Shown piece after piece: positions 52,977 to 61,948 of a stretch of 64,000 nucleotides of DNA. A model generated the notes under the pieces. That model made no database searches. It worked only from the letters and a program-made list of their open reading frames with translations, and was not told the origin of the DNA. This stretch comes from Chloroflexota bacterium (GTDB lineage Bacteria > Chloroflexota > Dehalococcoidia > Dehalococcoidales > JACQON01). The first letter of the stretch is position 1. Each line of letters begins with the position of its first letter. Made by a program: the position numbers and the translations under genes. The DNA is taken from positions 62,001 to 126,000 of the forward strand of contig JACQON010000028.1 of assembly GCA_016202545.1 (NCBI GenBank). Reading direction: 5' to 3'.

Positions 52977-53291
52977 ATGGCAGAGCAGCACCGGGTTATC
53001 TATGAAGTGGAGGAGGTGAGAGGAAGCTGCCCGGTCTACAAGGTTGGTGACAAGGTGGTAATAGACTCCAGGCATCCGGTGGAAGTACTGAACCTTGAAA
53101 AAACTGACGCGCTGTGCATGAGGATAATCGACAATATGTGGTCGCAGAAGGTGTGGCAGGCGGGGGGCAATGCCACCGTGGAGCATCTCACCGGCATATC
53201 CGGCGAATGCCGCATAGGGTGCTCCATGCCGGGCAAGCCATATACGCCCTGCGGATTCATCATCTTCAAAATCAGAAGAGAAAAACTATAG
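52977..53291 (+). CDS. TIGR04076-type small protein
   Basis: 104 residues. The pattern EEVRGSCPVYKVGDKVVI, later CMRIIDNMWSQKVW and CRIGCSMPGKP, fits small TIGR04076-family proteins (about 90-110 residues, with conserved cysteines). The function of the family is not known; the cysteines may bind metal. GGAGG before the start. It is followed 45 bases later by a longer related protein. Confidence 0.72.
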   Translation: MAEQHRVIYEVEEVRGSCPVYKVGDKVVIDSRHPVEVLNLEKTDALCMRIIDNMWSQKVWQAGGNATVEHLTGISGECRIGCSMPGKPYTPCGFIIFKIRREKL

Positions 53292-53336
53292 CTGCTGGCC
53301 GTGGGCTATCAGCTATAGCAGCGGAGGTGAGAGACA

Positions 53337-53984
53337 ATGGCATGGGAGACCAAATTTCCTGAGGATTCCGATACTCAGTATCCGCCTGAGGAGTACCGCC
53401 CGGATAAATTTCACTATCCCTGGCCGGGACATAAGGTGCTGGTAACCGTGGAAAGGGTATACGGTTGCTGCCCGGTAACCGTTGAAGGCGACAGGATGAT
53501 GTTCAGCGATGTCGCCAGCCCGGTGTTTGACGAATGTGACATATCCAGCGATTCGCCGCTGTTTCTGGGCAGCACGGTCAAGGGCACCAGAACGGGCACC
53601 CTTTGTACCGTGGCCCTGAAGGCGATATACCCTTATATCATAGCCATGGACTACGGGGTAAGCGCCGTAGACCTGGGCATCGCTGAGAGCGGTGAGGACG
53701 GTTTTATTGTCTGCGCCGCCTGGGGGCCTCCCAACTGCGAGGCGCAGGTCATCTTCAGGCTGCACCCCATCCCGGTGGAGAAATGCGGCACCGACATGCT
53801 GTACGAGTACCTGGCCCAGGCCGGGCACGTGGGTGTGCCATCGTATTATCTGGAGACCTTTGCCAGCGACGCCACCAAGGAGGAGCGGAAGCGTAAGATA
53901 GAGGAGTGGAAGAAGGCCGGCAAGCCCAAATTCTGGGAGGGCTGGAGGAATCCGCCGTGTCAGCCCAGGCGAAAGGATGCCTAG
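53337..53984 (+). CDS. Longer TIGR04076-like protein
   Basis: 215 residues. Residues ~30-140 resemble the preceding protein (VERVYGCCPVTVEGDRMMF against EEVRGSCPVYKVGDKVVI), with extra N- and C-terminal arms. The C-terminus is rich in Lys, Glu and Trp (RKIEEWKKAGKPKFWEG). No membrane segment. Probably a partner or diverged duplicate of the small protein; the function is not known. Confidence 0.68.
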   Translation: MAWETKFPEDSDTQYPPEEYRPDKFHYPWPGHKVLVTVERVYGCCPVTVEGDRMMFSDVASPVFDECDISSDSPLFLGSTVKGTRTGTLCTVALKAIYPYIIAMDYGVSAVDLGIAESGEDGFIVCAAWGPPNCEAQVIFRLHPIPVEKCGTDMLYEYLAQAGHVGVPSYYLETFASDATKEERKRKIEEWKKAGKPKFWEGWRNPPCQPRRKDA

Positions 53985-54002
53985 TTGTCACAGGAGGGAA
54001 AC

Positions 54003-55241
54003 GTGAAGCTGGAAAACGAATTTGCCCTGGTCGGAGCTACCCTGATTGACGGAAATGGCGGCCCTCCGCGCCGGGACGTCACCATCATGGTGAAGGACGG
54101 CGTGATTCAGAAGGTAGCCGCCGGCAAAAGGGGGGTAAAGTCGGGGCCGCGGCTGCAGCGGGTTGACCTGGACGGACGCTTTGTCATGCCCGGGTTGATA
54201 GACAGTCATCTCCACTTTACCGGCACCGCCAGCGACGACCCCGTAACCTGGCTCAGTGAGCCGAACTACCTGAGGGCGATAAGGACGGTGGCCCAGGCCC
54301 ACAAGGTGCTCGATTTCGGCTTCACCACGGTAAGGTGCTGCGGCTCAAGATGCGACGTCTATTTGAGGCAGGCCATCGAGGAGGGAACGGTAGCCGGCCC
54401 CAGGATAGTGGCCTGCGGACTGGGCATTTGCCGGACGGGGGGACACGGGGATATACGCCGGGACATCTACCAGGTTTCCGATGAGGTGCTCAACGAGACC
54501 CATCCCTGGGCGCAGCGGTGCGATGGAGTGGAAGAGATTCGCAAGGCGGTGCGGCGGCTGATAAACCAGGGGGTTGATTTTATCAAGTTCTGGATGTCAG
54601 GCGGCGATGCCTGGGAGAAGGACAGGAACGATGACGTGCACTTCACCCCGGAAGAGGCCGGCGCCATAGTGCAGGAGGCGCACATGTGCCGGCTGAAAGT
54701 CGCCGCTCACTGTGAGAATATCCGGGCCATTAAAGCCGCCATCGAGGTCGGAGTGGACACCATTGAGCATGCCGATATGATTGCCGGTGCGCCGGGGCTG
54801 GACGAGGAAACTTGCCGACGTCTGGTAAAGAAAAATATCATCATCGTGCCCACGCTCTCCGTCTATTTTGTCGGCGCCTGGGCGGTAAAGGCCCTGCCGC
54901 AGAACGTTGTTGATAGCTACAAGCTGGCAATCAAGAGCGGAGTGAAGCTTGCCCTGGGGACGGACGCCTTTGCCGACCGCGTTACACCCTATGGCCAATA
55001 CAATGCCGGAGAGCTAAAGCTGATGACGGATATTCTGGGATTGACACCCATGCAGGCCATCGTGTCGGCGACCAAAGTAGGCGCAGAGGCAGTCGGCCTT
55101 CAGGACAGGGTTGGCACGGTAGAGGAAGGCAAGCTGGCAGACCTGCTTGTCCTCAAAGGAAATCCGGCGGAGGACATCGCCGTGCTCCTGGACCGGGACA
55201 ACATTGAGCACGTAATAAAGCAGGGGAAACTGGTCAGATAA
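54003..55241 (+). CDS. Metal-dependent amidohydrolase (imidazolonepropionase/prolidase-like)
   Basis: 412 residues from a GTG with AGGAGGG seven bases upstream. TIM-barrel metal ligands: HxH in DSHLHF, Lys in FIKFWMSGG (possibly carboxylated), His in AAHCEN and IEHAD, and Asp in GTDAF. The N-terminal beta-sandwich VGATLIDGNGG and C-terminal GKLADLLVLKGNP complete the fold. It belongs with the amidase/prolidase/imidazolonepropionase-like branch and not obviously with dihydropyrimidinases. The context suggests it cleaves an amide in a ring or peptide-like substrate. Confidence 0.85.
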   Translation: MKLENEFALVGATLIDGNGGPPRRDVTIMVKDGVIQKVAAGKRGVKSGPRLQRVDLDGRFVMPGLIDSHLHFTGTASDDPVTWLSEPNYLRAIRTVAQAHKVLDFGFTTVRCCGSRCDVYLRQAIEEGTVAGPRIVACGLGICRTGGHGDIRRDIYQVSDEVLNETHPWAQRCDGVEEIRKAVRRLINQGVDFIKFWMSGGDAWEKDRNDDVHFTPEEAGAIVQEAHMCRLKVAAHCENIRAIKAAIEVGVDTIEHADMIAGAPGLDEETCRRLVKKNIIIVPTLSVYFVGAWAVKALPQNVVDSYKLAIKSGVKLALGTDAFADRVTPYGQYNAGELKLMTDILGLTPMQAIVSATKVGAEAVGLQDRVGTVEEGKLADLLVLKGNPAEDIAVLLDRDNIEHVIKQGKLVR

Positions 55242-55301
55242 GAAGACCGGGGACATGCGTACAGAGAAGCCCGACCGGAGACAAAGGAGGAGGTGTGACG
55301 T

Positions 55302-56789
55302 ATGGCGCTTCTTGAAGAGCCGATAAAAGAGGTAATGCAGCTTAAGAACTTCATCGCCGGTGAATGGGTTGAGTCCAAAGGCGAGCTTCAGGACGTGGTG
55401 AACCCGGCCACCTGTCAGCCGCTGGCCAGGGTGCCGATGTCAACCAGGGACGAGGTCAATGCCGCAGTGCAGGCGGCCAGGGAGGCTTTCCCTGACTGGA
55501 GGCGGACGACCCCGCTGGCCAGGGTGAGGTGCCTGTTCAGGCTCAAAGAGCTGCTGGAGGAGCATTTTGAGGAGCTGAGCCGGGTCCAGACACAGGAGCA
55601 TGGCAAGACCATTGATGAATCGAGAGGGGAGACCAGGCGCGGCGCCGAAATGGTTGAGGTCGCTACCGGGATTCCCTCCCTGATGATGGGATATAACCTG
55701 GAGGACATCGCCAGCGGCATCGACGAGTATGTCATATACCAGCCGCTGGGTGTCTTCTGTCATATCGCGCCTTTCAATTTTCCGTTCATGGTGCCGCTGT
55801 GGTTCTCGCCTTTCGCCGTGGCCACCGGAAACACCTTCGTGGTGAAACCCTCTCCCAGGGACCCTATCAGCCAGGTGAAGCTGGCCGAGCTGATAGATGA
55901 GTCTGGCTTTCCGCCCGGCGTGTACAATCTTGTCCAGGGGGGCGCGGAGGCGGCGCTGGCCTTGCTGGAGCACCCGGATGTCAAAGGGGCCACTTTTGTT
56001 GGCACCACCGGGATAGGGAAGGACGTCTACCGGAAGTGCGGCGAAACGGGCAAGAGGGCGATTGTCCAGGCCAGCGCCAAAAACTTTTTGCTGGTGATGC
56101 CGGATGCCAGCGTGCAGGGGACAATGCCAGCCCTGATGACGTCCTTCTTCGGCAACACCGGCCAGAGATGTCTCTCCGGGGCCAACCTGGTCATCGTGGG
56201 CGATGATGACGCCTTCTACCGGAAGTTCCTGGACGCCTTTGTTAATACCGCCTCCAGGATAAGGGTGGGCTACGGCCTTGACGAGTCCATCCAGATGGGG
56301 CCGATGCAGTCACTGGACGGCAAAAAGAGGGTGCTGGGATACATAGAAAAGGGGATAGCGGAAGGGGCCAGGCTTGTCCTGGATGGCAGGAAGCCGGCGG
56401 TCATCGGCGGTTATCCTGACGACCATTTCCTCAATCCCACCGTCTTCGTGGATGTCATGCCTGACATGGCTATCGCCACGGAGGAAATCTTCGGCCCGGT
56501 GGCCTGCGTGTTGCGGGTCAAGAATCTCGACGAAGCCATAGAGATGGTGAACAGCAGCAATTTTGGCAATGCTAGCTCCATTTTCACCTCGAGTGGCAAG
56601 GCGGCCAGGGAATTCCAGTACCGGGTTGAGACCGGCAATGTGGGCATAAACCTGGGCATAGTCGCTCCCATGGCCTTCTTCCCCTTCAGCGGCATGAAGG
56701 ACTCCTTCTTCGGTACCCTACACGGGCAGGGCCGGGATGCCGTCCGCTTCTTCACCGAGAGCAAGGTCGTCGTTCAGAGGTGGCTATAG
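55302..56789 (+). CDS. mmsA: CoA-acylating (methyl)malonate-semialdehyde dehydrogenase
   Basis: 495 residues. NFIAGEWVESKGELQDVVNPAT start, NAD-site FVGTTGIGKDVYRKCG, and active Cys in GNTGQRCLSG near 290, all as in MmsA. Such enzymes turn malonate or methylmalonate semialdehyde plus CoA and NAD+ into acetyl- or propionyl-CoA. In a cluster with class III aminotransferases it fits beta-alanine or beta-aminoisobutyrate breakdown. Family-level call is firm, exact substrate inferred. AAAGGAGGAGG precedes the start. Confidence 0.9.
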   Translation: MALLEEPIKEVMQLKNFIAGEWVESKGELQDVVNPATCQPLARVPMSTRDEVNAAVQAAREAFPDWRRTTPLARVRCLFRLKELLEEHFEELSRVQTQEHGKTIDESRGETRRGAEMVEVATGIPSLMMGYNLEDIASGIDEYVIYQPLGVFCHIAPFNFPFMVPLWFSPFAVATGNTFVVKPSPRDPISQVKLAELIDESGFPPGVYNLVQGGAEAALALLEHPDVKGATFVGTTGIGKDVYRKCGETGKRAIVQASAKNFLLVMPDASVQGTMPALMTSFFGNTGQRCLSGANLVIVGDDDAFYRKFLDAFVNTASRIRVGYGLDESIQMGPMQSLDGKKRVLGYIEKGIAEGARLVLDGRKPAVIGGYPDDHFLNPTVFVDVMPDMAIATEEIFGPVACVLRVKNLDEAIEMVNSSNFGNASSIFTSSGKAAREFQYRVETGNVGINLGIVAPMAFFPFSGMKDSFFGTLHGQGRDAVRFFTESKVVVQRWL

Positions 56790-57233
56790 ATGGAGCTGAA
56801 TACCACCTCCCAGGTCGTCAGCTTCGCCAGGGACCTTGAGGAGCTCGGCGCCAGGTTCTATGAAAGCCTGACCCGGCGGCATTCCGGCGACGCGGAGGTC
56901 TGGCGGCACCTTGCCAGCGAGAACAGGAAGAACGTGACACAGGTTGAGCGGGCATACTACGGGGTCATTAGTGACGCCCTCGAGGGCTGTTTTTCCTTTG
57001 CCATAGACCCGGACAAGTACGCTATTGAGGCTGAGCCAGCCGGTGGTGCTAGCTATCATGAGACTGTGAAAAGGGCGGTCGAGATGGAGGAGAAAATCGT
57101 CAGGTTCTACCTGGAGGCGGCGGAACAATCGAAGTCTTTGATGGCGGATGTTCCCCATGCCTTCACCCTGGTGGCAAAGAAGAGGAACAGCCGCATACCA
57201 AAGCTGATGGCCCTACTGGGCAAGGAGGGCTGA
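56790..57233 (+). CDS. Ferritin-like/rubrerythrin-like protein with incomplete metal site
   Basis: 147 residues, all-helical: FARDLEELGARFYESL resembles the first rubrerythrin helix, and YHETVKRAVEMEEKIVRFYLEAAEQ the third. The usual fourth-helix ExxH is replaced by KKRNSRIPKL, so a normal diiron site is unlikely. The ATG follows the mmsA stop without a gap. May be an adaptor or chaperone for an enzyme of the cluster. Confidence 0.6.
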   Translation: MELNTTSQVVSFARDLEELGARFYESLTRRHSGDAEVWRHLASENRKNVTQVERAYYGVISDALEGCFSFAIDPDKYAIEAEPAGGASYHETVKRAVEMEEKIVRFYLEAAEQSKSLMADVPHAFTLVAKKRNSRIPKLMALLGKEG

Positions 57234-57428
57234 ATGGCCGACGTGGTGGAAAAACGGCGCGTTCATTGCGCCCGGAGACACGTCAGCGTCTTCGTGGTCA
57301 GGTGGGACAACGGCAGCTTCAGCATCAAGTGCAGCCTGCTCAAAGCCTGCGGCGATTCCTGTCCCTACCTGGAAAATCCCGATTATAAGAGCGAGTTCAG
57401 GAGCTCTCCGGAGTATAAGCCCGGGTAG
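57234..57428 (+). CDS. Small cysteine-containing protein
   Basis: 64 residues, unrecognised. Four Cys in the C-terminal half (KCSLLKACGDSCPYL) plus Cys and His near the N-terminus (HCARRH) suggest zinc or Fe-S binding. ATG immediately after the upstream stop; clear spacing to the next gene. Translational coupling with the ferritin-like gene is likely. Confidence 0.6.
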   Translation: MADVVEKRRVHCARRHVSVFVVRWDNGSFSIKCSLLKACGDSCPYLENPDYKSEFRSSPEYKPG

Positions 57429-57470
57429 CTCTGGGCTGCCTTTGTGGGTGTTCGAAAGGGGGGTGACACT

Positions 57471-58745
57471 ATGAATACAGTGGAGAAATACCGGGAGTAC
57501 GTGAATACCAGCATGCTTACGGGCGTTGTGCCGGTGGTGTTTGAGCGGGCCGAGGGGGCAACGGTATTCGGCGAGGATGGGCGTAAATACCTGGACTGCT
57601 TCGCCGGAATCTCGGTTACCAACGCCGGGCACGGTAATCCCGAGGTGCTTGATGCCGCCAGGGCCCAGCTTGGCAGGTATGTCCATTGCTGCTCCTATGT
57701 CTATTACAATAAGCCCATGGCTGACCTGGCGGAAAAGCTGGCGCGGATTACGCCGGGCCGGCTGAAGAAGTCCTTTTTCACTAGCGGCGGCGCCGAGGCC
57801 ATGGAAGGCGCGATGCGGATGGCCAAGACATATACCGGGAAGCGCGAGTTCATCGCCCTCCAGGCTTCCTTTCACGGCCGCACCTATGCCACCCTGAGCA
57901 TAACCGGCAACTGCGCCCGCAAGAAGCGGGCCGGGCCGTATATGCCGGGGGTCAGCTTTGCACCGGTCCCCTACTGCTACCGGTGCGCCTTCGGCCTGGA
58001 GCCGGAGACCTGCGGGACGCGCTGCGCCGAGTATGTGGAGGACATTATCCGGTTCGATACCTACAATGACATCGCCGCCTTCGTCGCCGAGCCGGTGCTG
58101 GGTGAGGGCGGCATTATCGTCCCGCCCGAGCCGTACTTCAAGAAGGTGAAGGAGGTGCTCGACCGCCACGGCATCCTGCTCTTTATTGACGAGGTGCAGA
58201 CGGGGTTTGCCAGGACGGGCAAGATGTTCGCCATAGAGCACTATGGCGTTGAGCCTGACATAATGGCTATGGCCAAGGGAATCGCCAACGGCTTCCCGCT
58301 GGGCGCTTTCATCGCTCCGGATGATATTGCCGATAGTTTCCAGCCCGGCGAGCACCTGAGCACCTTTGGCGGTAACCCGGTCAGTTGCGCCGCGGGGCTG
58401 GCCAGCATCAACTTCCTGGAGCGGGAGAAGATGGCCGACCAGGCCACGGCGAAGGGAAACCGGTTCAAAGAAGGGCTGAACAAGTTAAGGGCGAAGCACC
58501 CGGTTATTGGCGATGTGCGGGGCAAGGGCCTGATGATAGGCGTGGAGTTGGTCAAGGATAAGGCGAAGACGCCGGCGTCCAACGAGGCCGCCGCCGTCCG
58601 CAAAAGCTGCCTGGAAAAGGGGCTGCTTATCGGGCTGGGGGGAGTCCTGGGCAATGTCCTGAGGATACAGCCCCCGCTGGTCATCGGCGAGGCCCAGCTC
58701 GAGGAGGCCCTGGCCATAGTGGACAAGTCCTTGGCGGAATTGTAA
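57471..58745 (+). CDS. Class III aminotransferase (4-aminobutyrate/beta-alanine type), copy 1
   Basis: 424 residues from an ATG with AAAGGGGGG upstream. Fold-type I hallmarks: FTSGGAEAMEGAMRMAK, FHGRTYATLS, EPVLGEGG, DEVQTGFARTGK and the PLP Lys in MAKGIANGFPLGA. A loop with CYRC, then C-x3-C (CGTRC) after seven residues, is shared with the next aminotransferase. Similar to omega-aminotransferases that feed semialdehyde dehydrogenases, such as MmsA here. Confidence 0.88.
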   Translation: MNTVEKYREYVNTSMLTGVVPVVFERAEGATVFGEDGRKYLDCFAGISVTNAGHGNPEVLDAARAQLGRYVHCCSYVYYNKPMADLAEKLARITPGRLKKSFFTSGGAEAMEGAMRMAKTYTGKREFIALQASFHGRTYATLSITGNCARKKRAGPYMPGVSFAPVPYCYRCAFGLEPETCGTRCAEYVEDIIRFDTYNDIAAFVAEPVLGEGGIIVPPEPYFKKVKEVLDRHGILLFIDEVQTGFARTGKMFAIEHYGVEPDIMAMAKGIANGFPLGAFIAPDDIADSFQPGEHLSTFGGNPVSCAAGLASINFLEREKMADQATAKGNRFKEGLNKLRAKHPVIGDVRGKGLMIGVELVKDKAKTPASNEAAAVRKSCLEKGLLIGLGGVLGNVLRIQPPLVIGEAQLEEALAIVDKSLAEL

Positions 58746-58811
58746 GCTTATGTAGCACGGCCGCACGTCCTTTGCTGAGTCAGGCGGTTGATATGTCAAA
58801 GGGGGGAAGAT

Positions 58812-60152
58812 ATGGCAAAGAAAGTGCCCAATATAGTAACTCCGCCGCCCGGACCGGAAGCCTTGAAGTGGATACAGCGGGACAATGAAAAAATGGCCCC
58901 CTATAACCGGCCGTTTTACTATCCGCTGGTCGTGGCCGGTGGCGAAGGGGCCGTAGTGCGCGATGTTGATGGGAATGAGTATATTGACTGGAACTCCGGG
59001 CTGGGCGTTCTGAACGTCGGCCAGTGCCACCCCAGGATAATCAACGCCATGATGAACAAGGCGAAGGACTTCATGCATTACTCCTACACCGACTTCCGTT
59101 TCAGGGAGCCGGTTGAGATGGCCGACAGGCTGGATCAACTCCTGCCCATGAAGTGCAAGTATTTCTTCGCCAATAGTGGCACTGAAGCCAATGAGGCTGC
59201 CCTGAAGATAGCGCGTCACTCCACCAGGAAGCAGCTGTTCATCGGCTTCATCGGCTCGTTTCATGGGAGGACCTTCGGGACGATGGCTTTTTCCTCTACG
59301 TCTCTGGCGCAGAGGCGCCGCTTTCATCCGCTGATGCCCGGGGTGACCCTGGTCCCATATCCCTATTGCTACCGGTGCCCCTATAAACTTGAATATCCTG
59401 GCTGCGACCTGTGGTGCGTTGACTTCATAGAGGAGTGGGTATTGCAGAAGTTCGTGCCGCCGGACGAGGTGGCCGGCTTCCTCTTCGAGTCCATTGCCGG
59501 AGAGGGCGGCTACATAGTGCCTCCCCCTGAGTTTTTGCCCCGGCTAAAGCGGCTTGCCGATAAATATGGGATGCTGCTGATAGATGATGAGATTCAGGTG
59601 GGCTGCGGGCGCACCGGGAAGTTCCTGGCCATAGAGCACTGGGGCGTCGTCCCCGATATAGTGACCCTGGGCAAGGCTGTCGGCGGCGGCGTGCCGCTGT
59701 CGATTGCCGCCGCCAGGAAAGACGTGATGGACTTGCCCCCGGGGGCGCACTGCACCACCACCGGGGGAAATCCCGTTGCCTGCGCCGCCGGGATGGCCTT
59801 TCTCGATATACTCTTAGAGGAGAACCTGATGCGGAAGGCTACGGAGCTTGGTGACTATACCCTGGACCGGCTGAAGGATATGCAGGCAAAGTACCAGGTC
59901 ATCGGTGACGTCAGGGGGAAGGGGCTGGCCATCTGCATCGAGCTGGTCAAGGACCGGAAGACCAAGGAGCCTGTAGACAGCAAGGACTTCATCGGCAGGC
60001 TGTTCAGGAAAGGCGTCCTGGCCGTTTCCGGCGGCGTTGGGGTCAGGATATTCCCGCCGCTTATTATCTCCAGGGAGATGATGGACTCCAGCCTGGACAT
60101 ACTGGAGGCAACGGTCGAGGAAGTGAACCGGGAATACCATGGGGAAAATTGA
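58812..60152 (+). CDS. Class III aminotransferase, copy 2
   Basis: 446 residues from an ATG with GGGGGGAAG upstream. Same fold and hallmarks: FFANSGTEANEAALK, FHGRTFGTMAF, ESIAGEGGY, DEIQVGCGRTGK, and the PLP Lys in LGKAVGGGVPLS. It also has a CYRC followed by C-x3-C loop (CDLWC). It is about as similar to copy 1 as to other class III enzymes, so it is an old duplication or separate recruitment. It may act on a different amino donor. Confidence 0.88.
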   Translation: MAKKVPNIVTPPPGPEALKWIQRDNEKMAPYNRPFYYPLVVAGGEGAVVRDVDGNEYIDWNSGLGVLNVGQCHPRIINAMMNKAKDFMHYSYTDFRFREPVEMADRLDQLLPMKCKYFFANSGTEANEAALKIARHSTRKQLFIGFIGSFHGRTFGTMAFSSTSLAQRRRFHPLMPGVTLVPYPYCYRCPYKLEYPGCDLWCVDFIEEWVLQKFVPPDEVAGFLFESIAGEGGYIVPPPEFLPRLKRLADKYGMLLIDDEIQVGCGRTGKFLAIEHWGVVPDIVTLGKAVGGGVPLSIAAARKDVMDLPPGAHCTTTGGNPVACAAGMAFLDILLEENLMRKATELGDYTLDRLKDMQAKYQVIGDVRGKGLAICIELVKDRKTKEPVDSKDFIGRLFRKGVLAVSGGVGVRIFPPLIISREMMDSSLDILEATVEEVNREYHGEN

Positions 60153-60189
60153 CAGGCGCCACGGGGCGCGGTAGCGTGTGGAGGGGCAG

Positions 60190-61923
60190 GTGTACGGTTT
60201 TTATAACAAAGTGTTGCACATTGACCTGGGCCGGAGGTCGTTCGAGGAAAAGGCCGTTGACGACCAGGTCTATGCCAGTCTGCTGGGAGGCAAAGGGCTG
60301 GGCACCTATCTCCTGCTCAATAATACCAGGGCTGGCCTTGACCCGCTATCGGCGGATAACGCGGTGATTTTTGCCACCGGCCCGGTCGCTGGTACCAGGG
60401 TCTTCGGCTCTTCCAGGTACGGAGTGTACACCAAGTCCCCCTTGACTGATAGATACCTGGAGTCCTATGCCGGAGGCAGCGTGGCTGACCCCCTGAGCCG
60501 GACCGGCTACGATGCCATCGTGATAAAGGGGGCTTCCGATGTCCCCGTTTTTCTGGAGATTTCCGAGTATGAGGTTCAACTCCGTGACGCTGCTCACCTC
60601 TGGGGCAAGGATACCTACCAGGCGGAGGATGCCATTCGAGAGCAGGTGGGGGTAAAGGGTGCCGGAGTGGTGGTGATTGGCCCCGCCGGGGAAAACCTGG
60701 TGAAGTTTGCCGTGGTGGAAAACGACTACTGGAGGTCGGTAGGCAGGGGCGGCGTTGGGGCGGTGCTGGGGTCGAAGAAAGTCAAGGGCATCGCCTTCTA
60801 CGGTGACAGGAGGAGGGAAATAGCCGATGAGGACTTGCTTAACGGCTTTTGCAGCCGGACGGCCATCCAGGGTAAGTCCCATCCCTCGGCGATAGCTTTC
60901 AGGACGCTGGGCACGCCCATGATGGTGGCCACGGCCAATAAGATAGGCGCCTTTCCCACCCGCTACTGGTCTTCGGGCACAGTCGACGGCTGGCAGAACC
61001 TGACCGCCGAGGCCTTGAAGGAGAAGTGCAAGGTTAAACCAAAGACATGCCCGAAGTGCTTTATGGCCTGCGGCAAGCTGACCGAGGTCGTTGACGGAAG
61101 GCACCAGGGGTTGATAATTGAAGGGCCTGAATACGAGACGATTTATGCCTTCGGCGGGCTATGCATGGTCGGTGACTTGCGGGAGATTGCCTATCTTAAC
61201 GACATCTGCGATAGGCTGGGTATGGATACCATGACCGCCGGCAATCTGGCTGCCTTCACCATGGAGGCCTGCCACAGAAAAGCGGTGGACGAGCACATCG
61301 AGTACGGCGATGTTGACGCCATTGCCGAGATGCTGCACAAGATTGCCCGCAGGGAAGGAATCGGCGCCATTCTGGCTGAAGGTATCAGGCACGCCAGCAA
61401 ACAGTGGGGACTGGAAGACCTGGCGGTCCATGTTAAAGGTATGGAGCCGGCGGGCTATGACCCCCGGGTCCTGAAGGGGATGGGGCTGGCCTATGCCACC
61501 GCAGACAGGGGGGCATGCCATCTCAGGGCAACCGTCTATAAAGCGGAGCTTTCCGGCATGATACCTCCGGAGCAGGTGGAGGGCAAGGCTGAGATATTTA
61601 TTGACTTTGAGGATAGGCATACTCTTTTCGATGCCCTGACCATCTGCCGCTTCTTCCGGGACCTGTATTCCTGGGAGGACATGGAACTGATAGTAAGGGC
61701 CACCACCGGCATGGAGGTGGACAAGAAGAAGCTGCAGGGAATAGCTGCCAACATCCTGAATAAGGCCAGGGAATTCAATATCCGCGAAGGTATGAAAGTG
61801 GAAGAGGACAGGCTGCCCGAGCGGTTCTTCACCAAGAAGCTCGATAACAGCGGCAAGGTGCTGCTGAGGGCCGAGATGGATAAGATGGTCTCCGACTATT
61901 ATAAGCTCAGGGGCTGGGCTTGA
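60190..61923 (+). CDS. aor: Aldehyde ferredoxin oxidoreductase (tungstoenzyme)
   Basis: 577 residues from a GTG preceded by GGAGGGG; a GTG 12 bases upstream overlaps that site. Starts with YGFYNKVLHIDLGRRS, as in the family. Pterin/tungsten region GPAGENLVKFAVVEND, then [4Fe-4S] cysteines in CPKCFMAC (C-x2-C-x3-C, near 285) with a fourth in TICRFF near 500. It oxidises aldehydes to acids with ferredoxin. It ends the catabolic cluster and could take semialdehydes not used by MmsA. Confidence 0.9.
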   Translation: MYGFYNKVLHIDLGRRSFEEKAVDDQVYASLLGGKGLGTYLLLNNTRAGLDPLSADNAVIFATGPVAGTRVFGSSRYGVYTKSPLTDRYLESYAGGSVADPLSRTGYDAIVIKGASDVPVFLEISEYEVQLRDAAHLWGKDTYQAEDAIREQVGVKGAGVVVIGPAGENLVKFAVVENDYWRSVGRGGVGAVLGSKKVKGIAFYGDRRREIADEDLLNGFCSRTAIQGKSHPSAIAFRTLGTPMMVATANKIGAFPTRYWSSGTVDGWQNLTAEALKEKCKVKPKTCPKCFMACGKLTEVVDGRHQGLIIEGPEYETIYAFGGLCMVGDLREIAYLNDICDRLGMDTMTAGNLAAFTMEACHRKAVDEHIEYGDVDAIAEMLHKIARREGIGAILAEGIRHASKQWGLEDLAVHVKGMEPAGYDPRVLKGMGLAYATADRGACHLRATVYKAELSGMIPPEQVEGKAEIFIDFEDRHTLFDALTICRFFRDLYSWEDMELIVRATTGMEVDKKKLQGIAANILNKAREFNIREGMKVEEDRLPERFFTKKLDNSGKVLLRAEMDKMVSDYYKLRGWA

Positions 61924-61948
61924 ACTGCTTGGGCGTCGGCAGGATTTT

